Source of the DNA: JACKCD01 sp041390905
GTDB lineage: Bacteria > Chloroflexota > Anaerolineae > Promineifilales > Promineifilaceae
DNA length: 64,000 bases
Direction: 5' to 3'
Assembly: GCA_041390905.1 (NCBI GenBank)
Contig: JAWKPA010000012.1
Span: 930,001 to 994,000 of the forward strand
Of the stretch, positions 52,446 to 60,513 are shown piece after piece (positions within the stretch are counted from its first letter, which is position 1; the number at the start of each line of letters is the position of its first letter). The notes beneath the pieces were generated by a model, which had not been told where the DNA came from, did no database searches, and was given only the letters and a program-made list of their open reading frames with translations. The translations under genes and the position numbers were made by a program.

Positions 52446-52494
52446 GTCCAGGAAGGTGGGGAGCATCATAACAAAGATGGTGCTGTTTTGTCAA

Positions 52495-52968
52495 TTAGGC
52501 AATAGATTGAACTTGCAGCCGAATCTCACCAGCCGGGCTGCTGGCAACGACGATTTGCCCAATTTTTGCCCCTATCAACGCCCGCCCAATGGGAGATTGG
52601 TTGGAAATACGCCCTTCGCTGGGGTTGGCTTCATGGGGGCCAACGATGCTGTAGGTTTCCGCATCGCCATACTCTTCATCAACGACGGTGACGGTGCTGC
52701 CCACGCGCACGCGGTCGCTGGGGCCAGTTTCTTTGATGACCACGGCTCGCCGCAGCGCATCTTCCAAATCACGAATGCGGCCTTCGGTAAAACCTTGTTC
52801 TTCCTTGGCAGCATGATAATCGGCGTTTTCTTTGAGATCGCCCTGGGCGATGGCAACTTCCAGCTTTTTAGCCAACTCTTCGCGTTTGGTTGTCCGAAGA
52901 AATTCCAGTTCTTCTTTAATTTTTTGTAGACCTTCATCAGTGATGTAAAAAGCCTCTTCGTGCATCAT
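52495..52968 (-). CDS. greA: Transcription elongation factor GreA
   Basis: A 157-residue GreA with N-terminal coiled coil (ITDEGLQKIKEELEFL, AIAQGDLKENADYHAAKEE, with the acidic DLKENADY tip that rescues backtracked polymerase) and the FKBP-like C-terminal domain (IVGPHEANPSEGRIS, SPIGRALIGAKIG). ATG at 52968 or 52965, after AGGAG. It lies upstream of the aspS leader on the same strand; readthrough is possible. Confidence 0.93.
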   Translation of the reverse strand: MMHEEAFYITDEGLQKIKEELEFLRTTKREELAKKLEVAIAQGDLKENADYHAAKEEQGFTEGRIRDLEDALRRAVVIKETGPSDRVRVGSTVTVVDEEYGDAETYSIVGPHEANPSEGRISNQSPIGRALIGAKIGQIVVASSPAGEIRLQVQSIA

Positions 52969-53175
52969 TTTGCCTTCTCCTGTCAAACTAGACCCCAAGG
53001 TTGCTTCCCTCGTAGGTTGATAACAGCCCCTGGCTGTGTCTGGGTGCTGCTGTTGGTTATGTTCTGTTGAATATACGCTAGTGAAGATAGTTGAGGTTAC
53101 AAACTTATAAGCATTCTAATGTGTTGGCTGGGATGTTTCGTTTTGGTTCCGTTGCTCAGTGAATAATCATTGCCT

Positions 53176-53309
53176 AAATTAAAGAACCCCGCCATCAGCG
53201 GGGCTGTTGCCCTGGTTGTATTGCTTACCACGGTGACCCGGCGGTTTGTTACCATGGGGCTGGCTCAATGAACGAGGCATAGTATAGCGTAGGCTGTTTG
53301 TTCTGTCTA
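53176..53309 (-). ncRNA. Candidate small structured RNA with its own promoter and terminator
   Basis: On the minus strand TAGACA (53304-53309), 17 nt, TATACT (53281-53286) predict a start near 53274. About 95 nt on is an intrinsic terminator (CCCCGC, loop TGAT, GGCGGGG, TTCTTT; ends near 53178). Inside, CCATGGT and ACCGTGG can pair. A 33-codon frame from the ATG at 53280 spans the same stretch, but its start lies at or upstream of the predicted transcript start, so a non-coding RNA is more likely. No known RNA family was recognised. Confidence 0.5.
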
Positions 53310-53576
53310 GGGCTGAAAAAGGGGGGGATGGGGAGATGAGAGAAGTCTTAGGTGGGGGGTAAAACGGCCGTTTTTGGCGTAAAAAATGCGTGAAAGGGGG
53401 AGCAAAACGGCCGTTTCTCAGGTATAACCTGGCTCCACTGATGTAATGCGATTCGTAACGAATTGATGTAATACTAGAAGAAAACGCAGGCAAACGTTGT
53501 TATGATCGTGCAAAAAGGAAAGAACGTTTGCGGTAATCCATTAGCAAGTTTAAGTGAAAATTTGAGTGAGATAAGC
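53310..53576. other. Intergenic stretch before the Nudix gene
   Basis: No gene is seen. Two palindromes AACGGCCGTT (53363 and 53406) stand here outside coding sequence, 33 bp apart, each after a G-rich run. The stretch 52969-53175 on the other side of the small RNA also shows nothing. Confidence 0.5.
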
Positions 53577-54107
53577 ATGGCAAAAGCGTGGGAAGTTTTG
53601 GCGAGTGAGGCAATTTTAGAGCATCCACTTGTAACAGTTTCCCTCGAACAGATCCGGTTGCCCAGCGGCGAGATCATTCCCGATTGGCCCAGAGTGCAGG
53701 GGCGAGATTGGGTGAATGCAGCGATTTTTAACCCGGACGGCAAGGTGTTGGTGTGGGAAGCGTACCAGCACGGCACAGGGTGGGTCGTTTGGCAAATTGT
53801 CAATGGGTATGTAAATACGGGTGAAGATCCGATAACGGCCGTTAAACGCGAGATGGAGAAAACCGGCTACACCAGCGAAGATTGGATCTACATGGGCAGC
53901 TATGTCGCCGATGCCCATCAACATGTGGGCGTAGGCCACTTTTTCAGCACCCGTCGCGCCGTTGCCCTTCCCAACTTTGTACCCGATTACCAAGACAGAA
54001 CACCCAAATGGGTATCGTTGCAAGAACTGCGCCATGCGTTGGTAGACGGCCGTTTAGCCACCGTCAACGCCGCCATGTGCATCGCCCTCACCCTCCTCAC
54101 CCTCTAA
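53577..54107 (+). CDS. Nudix-fold protein with a degenerate Nudix box
   Basis: A 176-residue protein like ADP-ribose pyrophosphatases (WEVLASEAILEHPLVTV, then WVNAAIFNPDGKVLVWEAYQHGTGW). The Nudix box expected as G-x5-E-x7-RE-U-x-EE-x-G-U reads GEDPITAVKREMEKTGY after NGYV. One residue is missing after REM, the metal-binding EE pair is lost (K-T instead), and PGG is NGY. Hydrolysis is therefore doubtful. The palindrome at 53834 encodes part of this box. ATG 53577 gives the family-like start; an ATG at 53502 is also open. Confidence 0.7.
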   Translation: MAKAWEVLASEAILEHPLVTVSLEQIRLPSGEIIPDWPRVQGRDWVNAAIFNPDGKVLVWEAYQHGTGWVVWQIVNGYVNTGEDPITAVKREMEKTGYTSEDWIYMGSYVADAHQHVGVGHFFSTRRAVALPNFVPDYQDRTPKWVSLQELRHALVDGRLATVNAAMCIALTLLTL

Positions 54108-54113
54108 AAACCC

Positions 54114-54725
54114 TCACTCATGGCCGGGGCCTGCTTCCGCCTGTTTCTCCCACGGCCGAACAAACGTTTCCGTCTCCACCCCCAGCGCATCTGCCACCCG
54201 ATTAATGTAATTAAAATAGCTGATGACCTGCGTCGCATCATGAATGGCACGGTCGTCAAAACCATGCTGCCGCAGCACCGCCAGGTCATAGGGCGACATG
54301 GCATCCGGGGTTTTCGTCAGCTTTTCAGCATAAACACACAGAGCCTCATTCGCCGCATCTAGCCCCGCCAGCCGCCAATTGCTGGTAATCCGATGCACAA
54401 ACAAATCTGCTTCCGCCTCATCCGTTAGTCCAAAATCATTGCCAACCTCAGCACGGAGGTCATGAGCATGTGAACGAAGTCAGTAGAGGCAATGGTTTGC
54501 CACCGACACCACTACCGCCAGCATCTCCCGCTGGCTGCGGCTCAGAGGCGACGGCTCAAACATGGTCGCCCCATACATCCCCATCGAAGCTTTCATCACT
54601 CGCGCATTTTGGCTCATGATCGCCACAATATTCCAGATACGACCGGCGCGTTTCACCGCTTTTTCCAGCTCCCGTTTCAACGCCCCCGTTGCTCTTTCCA
54701 GCGAAATCACTTCAATCCAAGGCAT
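54114..54725 (-). CDS. AhpD-like alkylhydroperoxidase, probable selenoprotein
   Basis: The frame from ATG 54725 runs to 54114 with one in-frame TGA (54480-54482). If that codon is Sec the product has 203 residues, the size of peroxidase-related AhpD proteins. It has the family start PWIEVI, RIWNIVAIMSQN and FEPSPLSRSQREMLAVVVS. The active site reads NHCLY-U-LRSHAHDL, i.e. Cys79-x-x-Sec82 with His86, matching AhpD Cys-x-x-Cys-x3-His. The conserved half continues uninterrupted after the TGA (VISYFNYINRVADALGVE). A hairpin GACCUC-CGUGCU-GAGGUU begins 18 nt after the UGA. The alternative is a nonsense-mutated pseudogene. Confidence 0.75.
54444..54482 (-). promoter_or_regulatory. In-frame UGA with SECIS-like hairpin
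   Basis: UGA at 54480-54482; stem GACCUC (54456-54461) with GAGGUU (54444-54449), loop CGUGCU with G in second position, 24 nt between UGA and loop. This meets the usual bacterial SECIS criteria (loop 16-37 nt away, G near the loop start). A lower CAU/AUG pairing (54462-54464 with 54437-54439) can extend it. Confidence 0.65.
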
Positions 54726-54740
54726 AGCATTTGCCGGAGG

Positions 54741-54802
54741 TTGGAGATTAGAGATTAGAGATTCTGAATCGCCAATCTCCAATCTCCAATCCCCAATCTC
54801 CT
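54741..54802. repeat. GAGATTG inverted repeat
   Basis: GGAGATTAGAGATTAGAGAT, loop, CCAATCTCCAATCTCC between the permease and the AhpD-like gene. The right arm overlaps the permease stop codon. Confidence 0.85.
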
Positions 54803-55718
54803 ATTCCGTTTCATAAGGTTGCCCAACGGCCGCGGGCGGAATCGGGCGGCGCACAGCCGCGACCACCACCGTCAGCACATAGGGCAGCATTTGTAAAAAC
54901 TCGGCGGGAATATCGGGGTTGAGCGTTTGCGTACGAATCTGGATGGCGTTTGCCAGGCCAAACAGCAGTGCCGCCCCAAACGCCCCAAACGGTGTCCAAC
55001 GGCCGAAAATCAACGCCGCCAGCGCAATAAACCCTCGCCCGTTGGTCATATTGATGTTAAACGTACCGACCCACTCCAGCGACAGCCAAATGCCGCCCAG
55101 CCCGGCCAGCAGCCCGCCAATGATTACATTCGCGTAGCGAGTAAAGTAAACGTTGATCCCCAACGTATCGGCGGCGCGAGGGTGTTCCCCTACGGCACGC
55201 ATTCGCAGCCCCCACGGCGTATAAAATAGTACGTAGTGAATAACACCCGTCAAAATTAGCATCAAATAGACAATGGGCTGGTGCTGAAAGAAGATGGGGC
55301 CGATGAAGGGAATTTTTGACAGCACAGGAATGGGCATTTCCGGGAACGTGCCGGCCGAACCCGGCCAGCGCGGTGGCACCAGATAAATTTGGTAGATGTG
55401 GCCTGTTAGCCCGGCGGCCATAAAGTTGATCACCGTGCCGCTGATGATTTGGTCCGTTTTGAAGCGGATGGAAACGACGGCGTGCAGTGCCGCCATCAGC
55501 CCGCCACTGAGCAAGCCGCCGATGACCCCCCAAAAGAGGCTGCCAGTGTAGCCAGATACAAATGCGCCTACCATTGCTGCCATCAGCATCATCCCTTCAA
55601 TGGCGATGTTGACCACGCCTGCCCGTTCGCTAAAGAGCCCGGCGTAGGCTCCCAGGGCGATGGGAGTGGCCGTTGCTACCGTTAGCTGCAATAAGCCTGC
55701 AAGAATGACAAAATCCAT
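54801..55718 (-). CDS. ABC permease of BMP/nucleoside-type importer (second)
   Basis: A 305-residue BPD_transp_2-type permease with about eight to ten helices (ERAGVVNIAIEGMMLMAA, AVGEHPRAADTLGINVYFTRY, GRGFIALAALIFGRW). ATG 55718 is chosen; the frame upstream is outside the family. It starts 1 nt after the other permease stop and forms its heterodimer partner (NupQ/YufQ-like). It works with the ATPase at 56928 and the binding protein at 58608, likely importing nucleosides; the substrate is inferred from homologues. Confidence 0.87.
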   Translation of the reverse strand: MDFVILAGLLQLTVATATPIALGAYAGLFSERAGVVNIAIEGMMLMAAMVGAFVSGYTGSLFWGVIGGLLSGGLMAALHAVVSIRFKTDQIISGTVINFMAAGLTGHIYQIYLVPPRWPGSAGTFPEMPIPVLSKIPFIGPIFFQHQPIVYLMLILTGVIHYVLFYTPWGLRMRAVGEHPRAADTLGINVYFTRYANVIIGGLLAGLGGIWLSLEWVGTFNINMTNGRGFIALAALIFGRWTPFGAFGAALLFGLANAIQIRTQTLNPDIPAEFLQMLPYVLTVVVAAVRRPIPPAAVGQPYETE

Positions 55719-55719
55719 G

Positions 55720-56835
55720 TTAGCCTCCCCAGCCGCGTGACAAGGCGGCTCCCTCATTGTTGGTATCAAGTTTTAGACGGTAGAGATAGCGCACGATGGC
55801 TGTGGCCGAGACAAAGAGCAGAATCAAGGCCTGGAGGATGGAGACGATGTGGATGGACAGCCCGGCGCGGATTTGCAAGAAGTCGCCGCCGATTCGCAAA
55901 ATGCCAAAGACGAAGGCGGCGGGGATGATGGCGAGGGGGTTGTTGAGTGCCAGCAGGCTGACGGCAATGGCATCGAAGCCATAGCCAGAGGCAAACCCTT
56001 CGGTGAGGACTCGCGTTAGCCCCTGCACTTCAAGCACCCCGGCCAGCCCGGCTAGCCCACCGGCAATGACCATGCTTTTGATGTATTCGTTTTTGGGGCG
56101 AATGCCAGCGTATTCGGCGGCGTCGGGGTTTTGACCGGTGGTGCGCAGGGAGAAGCCCCAGGTGGTACGGAAGAGGAAGTAGTACATGATGGCGGCGACG
56201 ATGATTGCCACGAAGAAGCCGAGGTGGAGACGGCCGGCGATCCGCAGCATTTCGGCGGATTCCTGAATAGGCAGGGTTTGGATGCTGGTGGTGTTGGGGT
56301 CTTTGAAAGGGCCGCGCACGGCAAAGTTGACCAGGAGGATGCCGACGAAGTTGAGCATGATGGTGTTGATGACTTCGTGTGCGCCCAGCCGCGCCCGCAG
56401 GAAGCCGGGGATGAAGCCCCATAAGGCACCTCCGGTGAAACCGGCGATCATGACGATGATGGCGTGGATGACGGGGGGGAGATCGAGATAAATTCCTGTC
56501 ATGGTGCCAACAAAGGCACCGATGATAAACTGCCCTTCGGCACCGATGTTGAACAGCCCGGCCTGGAAGGGGATGGCGACGGCGAGGCCGGTGAGGATGA
56601 GGGGGGTGGTGGCGACGAGGGTGTTGGTGATGCCGTTGCGCCGGAAGAGGGCGCCGTCAATGATGCCCCAGTAGCCTGTGGCGACTTTTTGCAGCCCTAC
56701 CAGTGGGTTTTCGGCGGTGAAGATGATGACGAGGGCGCCGATGATGAGGGAGGTAAGGATTGCCAGCAGGGGGATGACCAGCGGTTGCAAAAGTCGCTGG
56801 GTTACAGTTTTTTGGGTGTCTGGATTTTTTGCCAT
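55720..56835 (-). CDS. ABC permease of BMP/nucleoside-type importer (first)
   Basis: A 371-residue permease of the NupP/YufP type with about ten helices and the motifs PFQAGLFNIGAEGQFIIGA and GFLRARLGAHEVINTIMLNF. It is encoded between the ATPase gene (93 nt upstream, with a hairpin repeat) and the second permease. The larger size versus the partner is normal in this family. Confidence 0.87.
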   Translation of the reverse strand: MAKNPDTQKTVTQRLLQPLVIPLLAILTSLIIGALVIIFTAENPLVGLQKVATGYWGIIDGALFRRNGITNTLVATTPLILTGLAVAIPFQAGLFNIGAEGQFIIGAFVGTMTGIYLDLPPVIHAIIVMIAGFTGGALWGFIPGFLRARLGAHEVINTIMLNFVGILLVNFAVRGPFKDPNTTSIQTLPIQESAEMLRIAGRLHLGFFVAIIVAAIMYYFLFRTTWGFSLRTTGQNPDAAEYAGIRPKNEYIKSMVIAGGLAGLAGVLEVQGLTRVLTEGFASGYGFDAIAVSLLALNNPLAIIPAAFVFGILRIGGDFLQIRAGLSIHIVSILQALILLFVSATAIVRYLYRLKLDTNNEGAALSRGWGG

Positions 56836-56877
56836 ATTTTTGATCCCGGTAATGTCGTTTCACGACCACTACGTGTA

Positions 56878-56934
56878 CGGTAATCGGTAATCAGTAAGGC
56901 CACTGGTTACCGATTACTGATTACCGCTTACTGA
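56878..56934. repeat. AATCAGT-family inverted repeat
   Basis: GGTAATCGGTAATCAGTAAG pairs with TTACCGATTACTGATTACCG between the permease and ATPase genes. The ATPase stop codon lies in the right arm. Confidence 0.85.
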
Positions 56935-58460
56935 TCCGACCCTGCCATGAGCAAGCCGACACGTTCGCGGGTGGCTTCGCTGGCGGGGAGAATTTTGACG
57001 ATGCGGCCGTCGAACATGACGGCGACGCGGTCGGCGAGGCCGAGTACTTCGTCTAGTTCGGCGGAAACAACAAGAACGGCCGTTCCTGCATCCCGCTGCG
57101 CCACAATCTGGTTGTGAATAAACTCAATCGAGCCAACATCCACGCCACGAGTGGGTTGGTTGGCAATGAGGAGCTTCGTGGGGCGGGAAAATTCACGGGC
57201 GACGATGACCTTTTGCTTGTTGCCGCCAGAGAGCGACCCGGCGTGGGTGTAGATGCTGGGGGTGCGAACATCGTATTCGGCCACCAGCTCCGTTGCCTTT
57301 TGGTCAATGACCGGCTGGTTTAACACGGGGCCGTTGGCAAAGGGAGGCAGGTAATATTGGTTGAGGACGATGTTGTCGGCGATGGGGTAGTTTTTGACCA
57401 GGCCGTGTTTTTCGCGGTCTTCGGGGATGTGGGCCACGCCCAGTTCGGTGACCTGGCGGGGGAGCATGTGGGTGATGTTGGCTCCGCCGAGGGTGACGCG
57501 GCCGTTTTTGATGGCACGCAGCCCGGTGATGCCTTCGACCAGTTCGCGCTGGCCGTTGCCCTGGATGCCAGCGATGCCGACGATTTCGCCTGCGCGTACC
57601 TGGAGGTTGAGGTGATCAACGGCCGTTTGTCCCCGATCATCCTCCACCACCAAATCGGCAACGTCCAACACCACGTCGCCGGGGTGGGCTTCGTCTTTCT
57701 TTACGCGCAGCAGCACCTCGCGCCCCACCATGAGAGCGGCCAGGCTTTCCTCGGTGGAGGTTTTGGGATCGGCCGTTCCCACCATTTTGCCGCCGCGCAG
57801 CACGGCAATGTTGTCGGCCACCGCCAGCACTTCTTTTAGCTTGTGGGTAATGAAGATGATGGAGACCCCTTGGGCAGTGAGGTTGTGCATGATTTCAAAC
57901 AGTTCGTCGGCTTCCTGGGGGGTTAAAACGGCCGTTGGCTCATCCAAAATCAAAATATCCGCCTTACGATACAGGGCCTTGATAATCTCTGCCCGCTGCT
58001 GAATGCCAACCGACAAATCCTTAATCGTATCATCGGGGTTGAGTGCCAAGTTGTACTTTTGCGACAATGCCCGAATTTCATCCGCCACCTTTTTGCGATC
58101 CAAACGCCCCAGCAGCGGCAGACGGCTGAGAAACCCCCGCGTCTCCTCCACCCCCAGCATGATGTTTTCCGTCACTGTCATCACCGGCACCAGCATAAAA
58201 TGTTGATGCACCATGCCAATGCCGGCCGCAATCGCATCATTCGGCGAGTCCATTCTGACGGGCTTGCCATTAATCAAGATTTCGCCTTCGGTGGGGTGGT
58301 AAAGACCGTAGAGCATATTCATCAACGTCGTCTTACCCGCCCCATTTTCCCCCAGCAAGGCCAAAATTTTTCCTTTGTGCAGCGTCAAGTTAACCGAATC
58401 ATTGGCGACCACGCCGGGAAATCGCTTTGTCAATCCTCTTGCTTCCAGAACTGGTGTCAT
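56928..58460 (-). CDS. Tandem ABC ATPase of BMP/nucleoside-type importer
   Basis: A 510-residue protein with two ABC domains. Domain 1 has Walker A GENGAGKTT, Walker B LILDEPTAVL and the Q-loop VHQHFMLVP. Domain 2 has an altered Walker A (GIQGNGQREL) and an intact signature (LSGGNKQK), as usual in RbsA/NupO-type ATPases. It energises the two permeases downstream. Three palindromes (57077, 57619, 57928) lie inside. A repeat and a terminator separate it from the binding-protein gene. Confidence 0.9.
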   Translation of the reverse strand: MTPVLEARGLTKRFPGVVANDSVNLTLHKGKILALLGENGAGKTTLMNMLYGLYHPTEGEILINGKPVRMDSPNDAIAAGIGMVHQHFMLVPVMTVTENIMLGVEETRGFLSRLPLLGRLDRKKVADEIRALSQKYNLALNPDDTIKDLSVGIQQRAEIIKALYRKADILILDEPTAVLTPQEADELFEIMHNLTAQGVSIIFITHKLKEVLAVADNIAVLRGGKMVGTADPKTSTEESLAALMVGREVLLRVKKDEAHPGDVVLDVADLVVEDDRGQTAVDHLNLQVRAGEIVGIAGIQGNGQRELVEGITGLRAIKNGRVTLGGANITHMLPRQVTELGVAHIPEDREKHGLVKNYPIADNIVLNQYYLPPFANGPVLNQPVIDQKATELVAEYDVRTPSIYTHAGSLSGGNKQKVIVAREFSRPTKLLIANQPTRGVDVGSIEFIHNQIVAQRDAGTAVLVVSAELDEVLGLADRVAVMFDGRIVKILPASEATRERVGLLMAGSDQ

Positions 58461-58466
58461 AGGTCT

Positions 58467-58536
58467 CTGAGATTAGAGATTAGAGATTGGAGATTAGAGA
58501 GCAATAATCTCCAATCTCCAATCTCCAATCTCCAAT
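58467..58536. repeat. GAGATTG inverted repeat
   Basis: GAGATTAGAGATTAGAGATT, loop, repeated CCAATCTC units, placed between the BMP terminator and the ATPase start. Confidence 0.85.
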
Positions 58537-58540
58537 GAAC

Positions 58541-58572
58541 AAAAAAAGGCCACCCATAGACATGAGTGACCT
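58541..58572 (-). terminator. Terminator after BMP lipoprotein gene
   Basis: AAGGTCACTCATG and CATGGGTGGCCTT-type arms (58547-58572) followed by TTTTTTT on the minus strand. It lies 36 nt after the BMP stop and before the transporter genes, so it probably gives an excess of binding protein over the membrane parts. Confidence 0.8.
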
Positions 58573-58607
58573 TTTTTATTTAATTCATCAGGCGATTGAG
58601 CCAGCCA

Positions 58608-59651
58608 TTAGGGGGTATAGCCAGTGCTGATGGAGCCATCGGCCAAACCAGCCTGAGCCGTTTCAACGGCCGCTTTACACTCTGCCGGGACGGAGCTATC
58701 CAGATCATGGTAGGGAGCCAACCCCACACCACCGTTGGCAACGGTTGCCAGGTTGATGCCAGCCGCCAGATTACCATCAGCAAAAGCGCGAACGGCATCA
58801 CCCGTAGCCACATCCATGTTCTTGGCAGCACTGGTAAGCAGGGAAGAGGCTATTTCGGGATAGGTGTTGTATTGGTCAACGTCTACGCCGATACCGTACA
58901 AACCAGCTTCGTGAGCTGCCAGCAAACCACCATTACCCGTGTTTCCACCGACACCGAAGATAATGTCGGCCCCTTCCGCAATCTGGGTTTCGCCAGCTTG
59001 CTTGCCAGTGGCAGGGTCATTGAAGTCGGGGATGTAGACATTCAGGGTTTCAATGCTGGCATTCTGCGCCTTTGCACCGTTCTGATAGCCAACAACAAAG
59101 CGAACAACAGGCGGGATTTCCATGCCGGAAACAGAGCCGATGACGCCGCTATCGCTCATGCAGCCTGCCAACGTGCCAGCCAAATACCCCACTTCGTCCT
59201 CAGCAAAGAGCAAGCTGGTAACGTTGCTCAGGCCACCTTCTTCACTGTAGCAGTCAGCTACACTTGCATCACAACCAGCGCCGGGGAAGTAGCCGACGTC
59301 AACAATGGCGAACTTGACATCGGGGTTGGCTTTGGCAGCGGCGGCGGTGGCATCGCCCATCAGGAAGCCAACGGTGACGATCATGCCGCAGCCTTCGTTG
59401 ACAAAGTTGTCAATGTTCTTTTCGTAGTCGCTGGGGGATTCGGAAACGATGTGGGCAAATTCCAGCCCTTTTTCCTCGGCCGCTTCACGTGCACCCTTCA
59501 GGGTAAATTCGTTGAAGCTTTTGTCGTTTTCACCGCCGGTGTCCAACACAACGCATACTTTGTCGCCGCTGGCTCCGCCGGTACAGGCGGCCAGGATGAC
59601 GCTAAAGATCATCAAGGCCACGACTGCTGTGCTTACTCGTTTTTGGTACAT
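58608..59651 (-). CDS. BMP-family substrate-binding lipoprotein
   Basis: A 347-residue lipoprotein (ATG 59651 after GAGGAGAG) with signal peptide and lipobox LAAC, then the BMP fold (VVLDTGGENDKSFNE, NVYIPDFNDPATGKQAGE, ADIIFGVGGNTGNGG, GVDVDQYN). BMP proteins bind purine or pyrimidine nucleosides in characterised cases. It belongs to the import system encoded downstream on the same strand. Confidence 0.9.
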   Translation of the reverse strand: MYQKRVSTAVVALMIFSVILAACTGGASGDKVCVVLDTGGENDKSFNEFTLKGAREAAEEKGLEFAHIVSESPSDYEKNIDNFVNEGCGMIVTVGFLMGDATAAAAKANPDVKFAIVDVGYFPGAGCDASVADCYSEEGGLSNVTSLLFAEDEVGYLAGTLAGCMSDSGVIGSVSGMEIPPVVRFVVGYQNGAKAQNASIETLNVYIPDFNDPATGKQAGETQIAEGADIIFGVGGNTGNGGLLAAHEAGLYGIGVDVDQYNTYPEIASSLLTSAAKNMDVATGDAVRAFADGNLAAGINLATVANGGVGLAPYHDLDSSVPAECKAAVETAQAGLADGSISTGYTP

Positions 59652-59804
59652 GTCTTTTCTCTCCTCAAGAATCAAACCTGTTAAATTGGTTGCTGCAAAT
59701 TATACTGATTTTTGGTTTTCTTCAAAATGGGGTGCCGGATTGTGGTTGTGAAAGGCCATTACCGATTGCCGATTTCTGGTACAATGGGGGAAAGGATGAA
59801 GCTC

Positions 59805-60440
59805 ATGAATGATTTTGAGATGCCGGAGCAGGAAGCAGAAACGGCCGTTTTGCCTCACAGAGCCAACCCTGAGCCGGAAATGATGGAGCCAGCAACGACG
59901 GGTCAGCGTTTGATTTTGTTTGTGATAACGGCTGTTGTGCTGCTGCTCGATCAAGGTAGCAAATATTGGATTGAAACCAACCTGCGGCTGGGCGAAGTGT
60001 GGACACCGTTTCCCGGCATCGAGCCGCTTTTTCGTGTTTTCCACGTCAGCAATACCGGGGCAGCTTTTGGGCTGTTGCCATCAGGCGGGGTGATTTTTGG
60101 CATATTGGCAGTCATGGTTGGGGCGGCCATCATTTATTACAACCACACCTTGCCCAACGGCCAGCCTGGGTTGCGCGTGGTGCTGGGGCTGCTGCTGGGC
60201 GGGGCGTGGGGCAACATGATTGACCGGGTACGCATCGGCCACGTCACCGATTTTCTGGATTTTGGCCCCTGGCCCGTGTTCAATGTGGCTGATATGTCCA
60301 TTGTGGCCGGGGTGATCATCATGGGCTGGTTTACCTACCAGGAACATCGCCGGGAGCAGGCAAGGCACGCTGCGGAAGAGGTGGCCGGTGCGCCGACCGT
60401 TGTGAATGAGGGTTTGGAGATTGAGAGACTGAGAGATTGA
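59805..60440 (+). CDS. lspA: Lipoprotein signal peptidase (SPase II)
   Basis: A 211-residue membrane aspartyl peptidase with four helices. It has the conserved DQGSKYW, NTGAAFGL, and the catalytic Asp pair in NMIDRVR and VFNVADMSI. It cleaves before the lipidated Cys of lipoproteins, of which this window encodes several. ATG 59805 is preferred: GGGGGAAAGG ends 9 nt upstream. A 40-residue charged N-terminal extension contains the palindrome 59840 (TAV). The last residues (LEIERLRD) come from a GAGATTG-type repeat, extending the usual C-terminus. Confidence 0.92.
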   Translation: MNDFEMPEQEAETAVLPHRANPEPEMMEPATTGQRLILFVITAVVLLLDQGSKYWIETNLRLGEVWTPFPGIEPLFRVFHVSNTGAAFGLLPSGGVIFGILAVMVGAAIIYYNHTLPNGQPGLRVVLGLLLGGAWGNMIDRVRIGHVTDFLDFGPWPVFNVADMSIVAGVIIMGWFTYQEHRREQARHAAEEVAGAPTVVNEGLEIERLRD

Positions 60441-60508
60441 GAGATTGGGAGACTGGGAGACTATAATCTCCTAATCTCCCAGTCTCCTAATCCCCTAGTC
60501 TCTATTCT
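60415..60508. repeat. GAGATTG/GAGACTG inverted repeat at the lspA 3' end
   Basis: Many GAGATTG and GAGACTG units (60415-60463), then complementary CTCCTAATCTCCCAGTCTCC units to 60508. The left arm is translated as the C-terminus of LspA. It is the longest copy of the family here. Confidence 0.85.
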
Positions 60509-60513
60509 GCTGG

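Noticed and set aside
53179..53280. 33-residue basic protein gene
   Set aside because: Its ATG lies at or before the predicted transcript start and no ribosome site precedes it; listed only as an alternative to a small RNA.
44913..60508. Repeated GAGATTG arrays as a CRISPR or minisatellite
   Set aside because: Each locus is a single inverted repeat of 60-90 bp with no constant repeat-spacer periodicity and no cas genes nearby.
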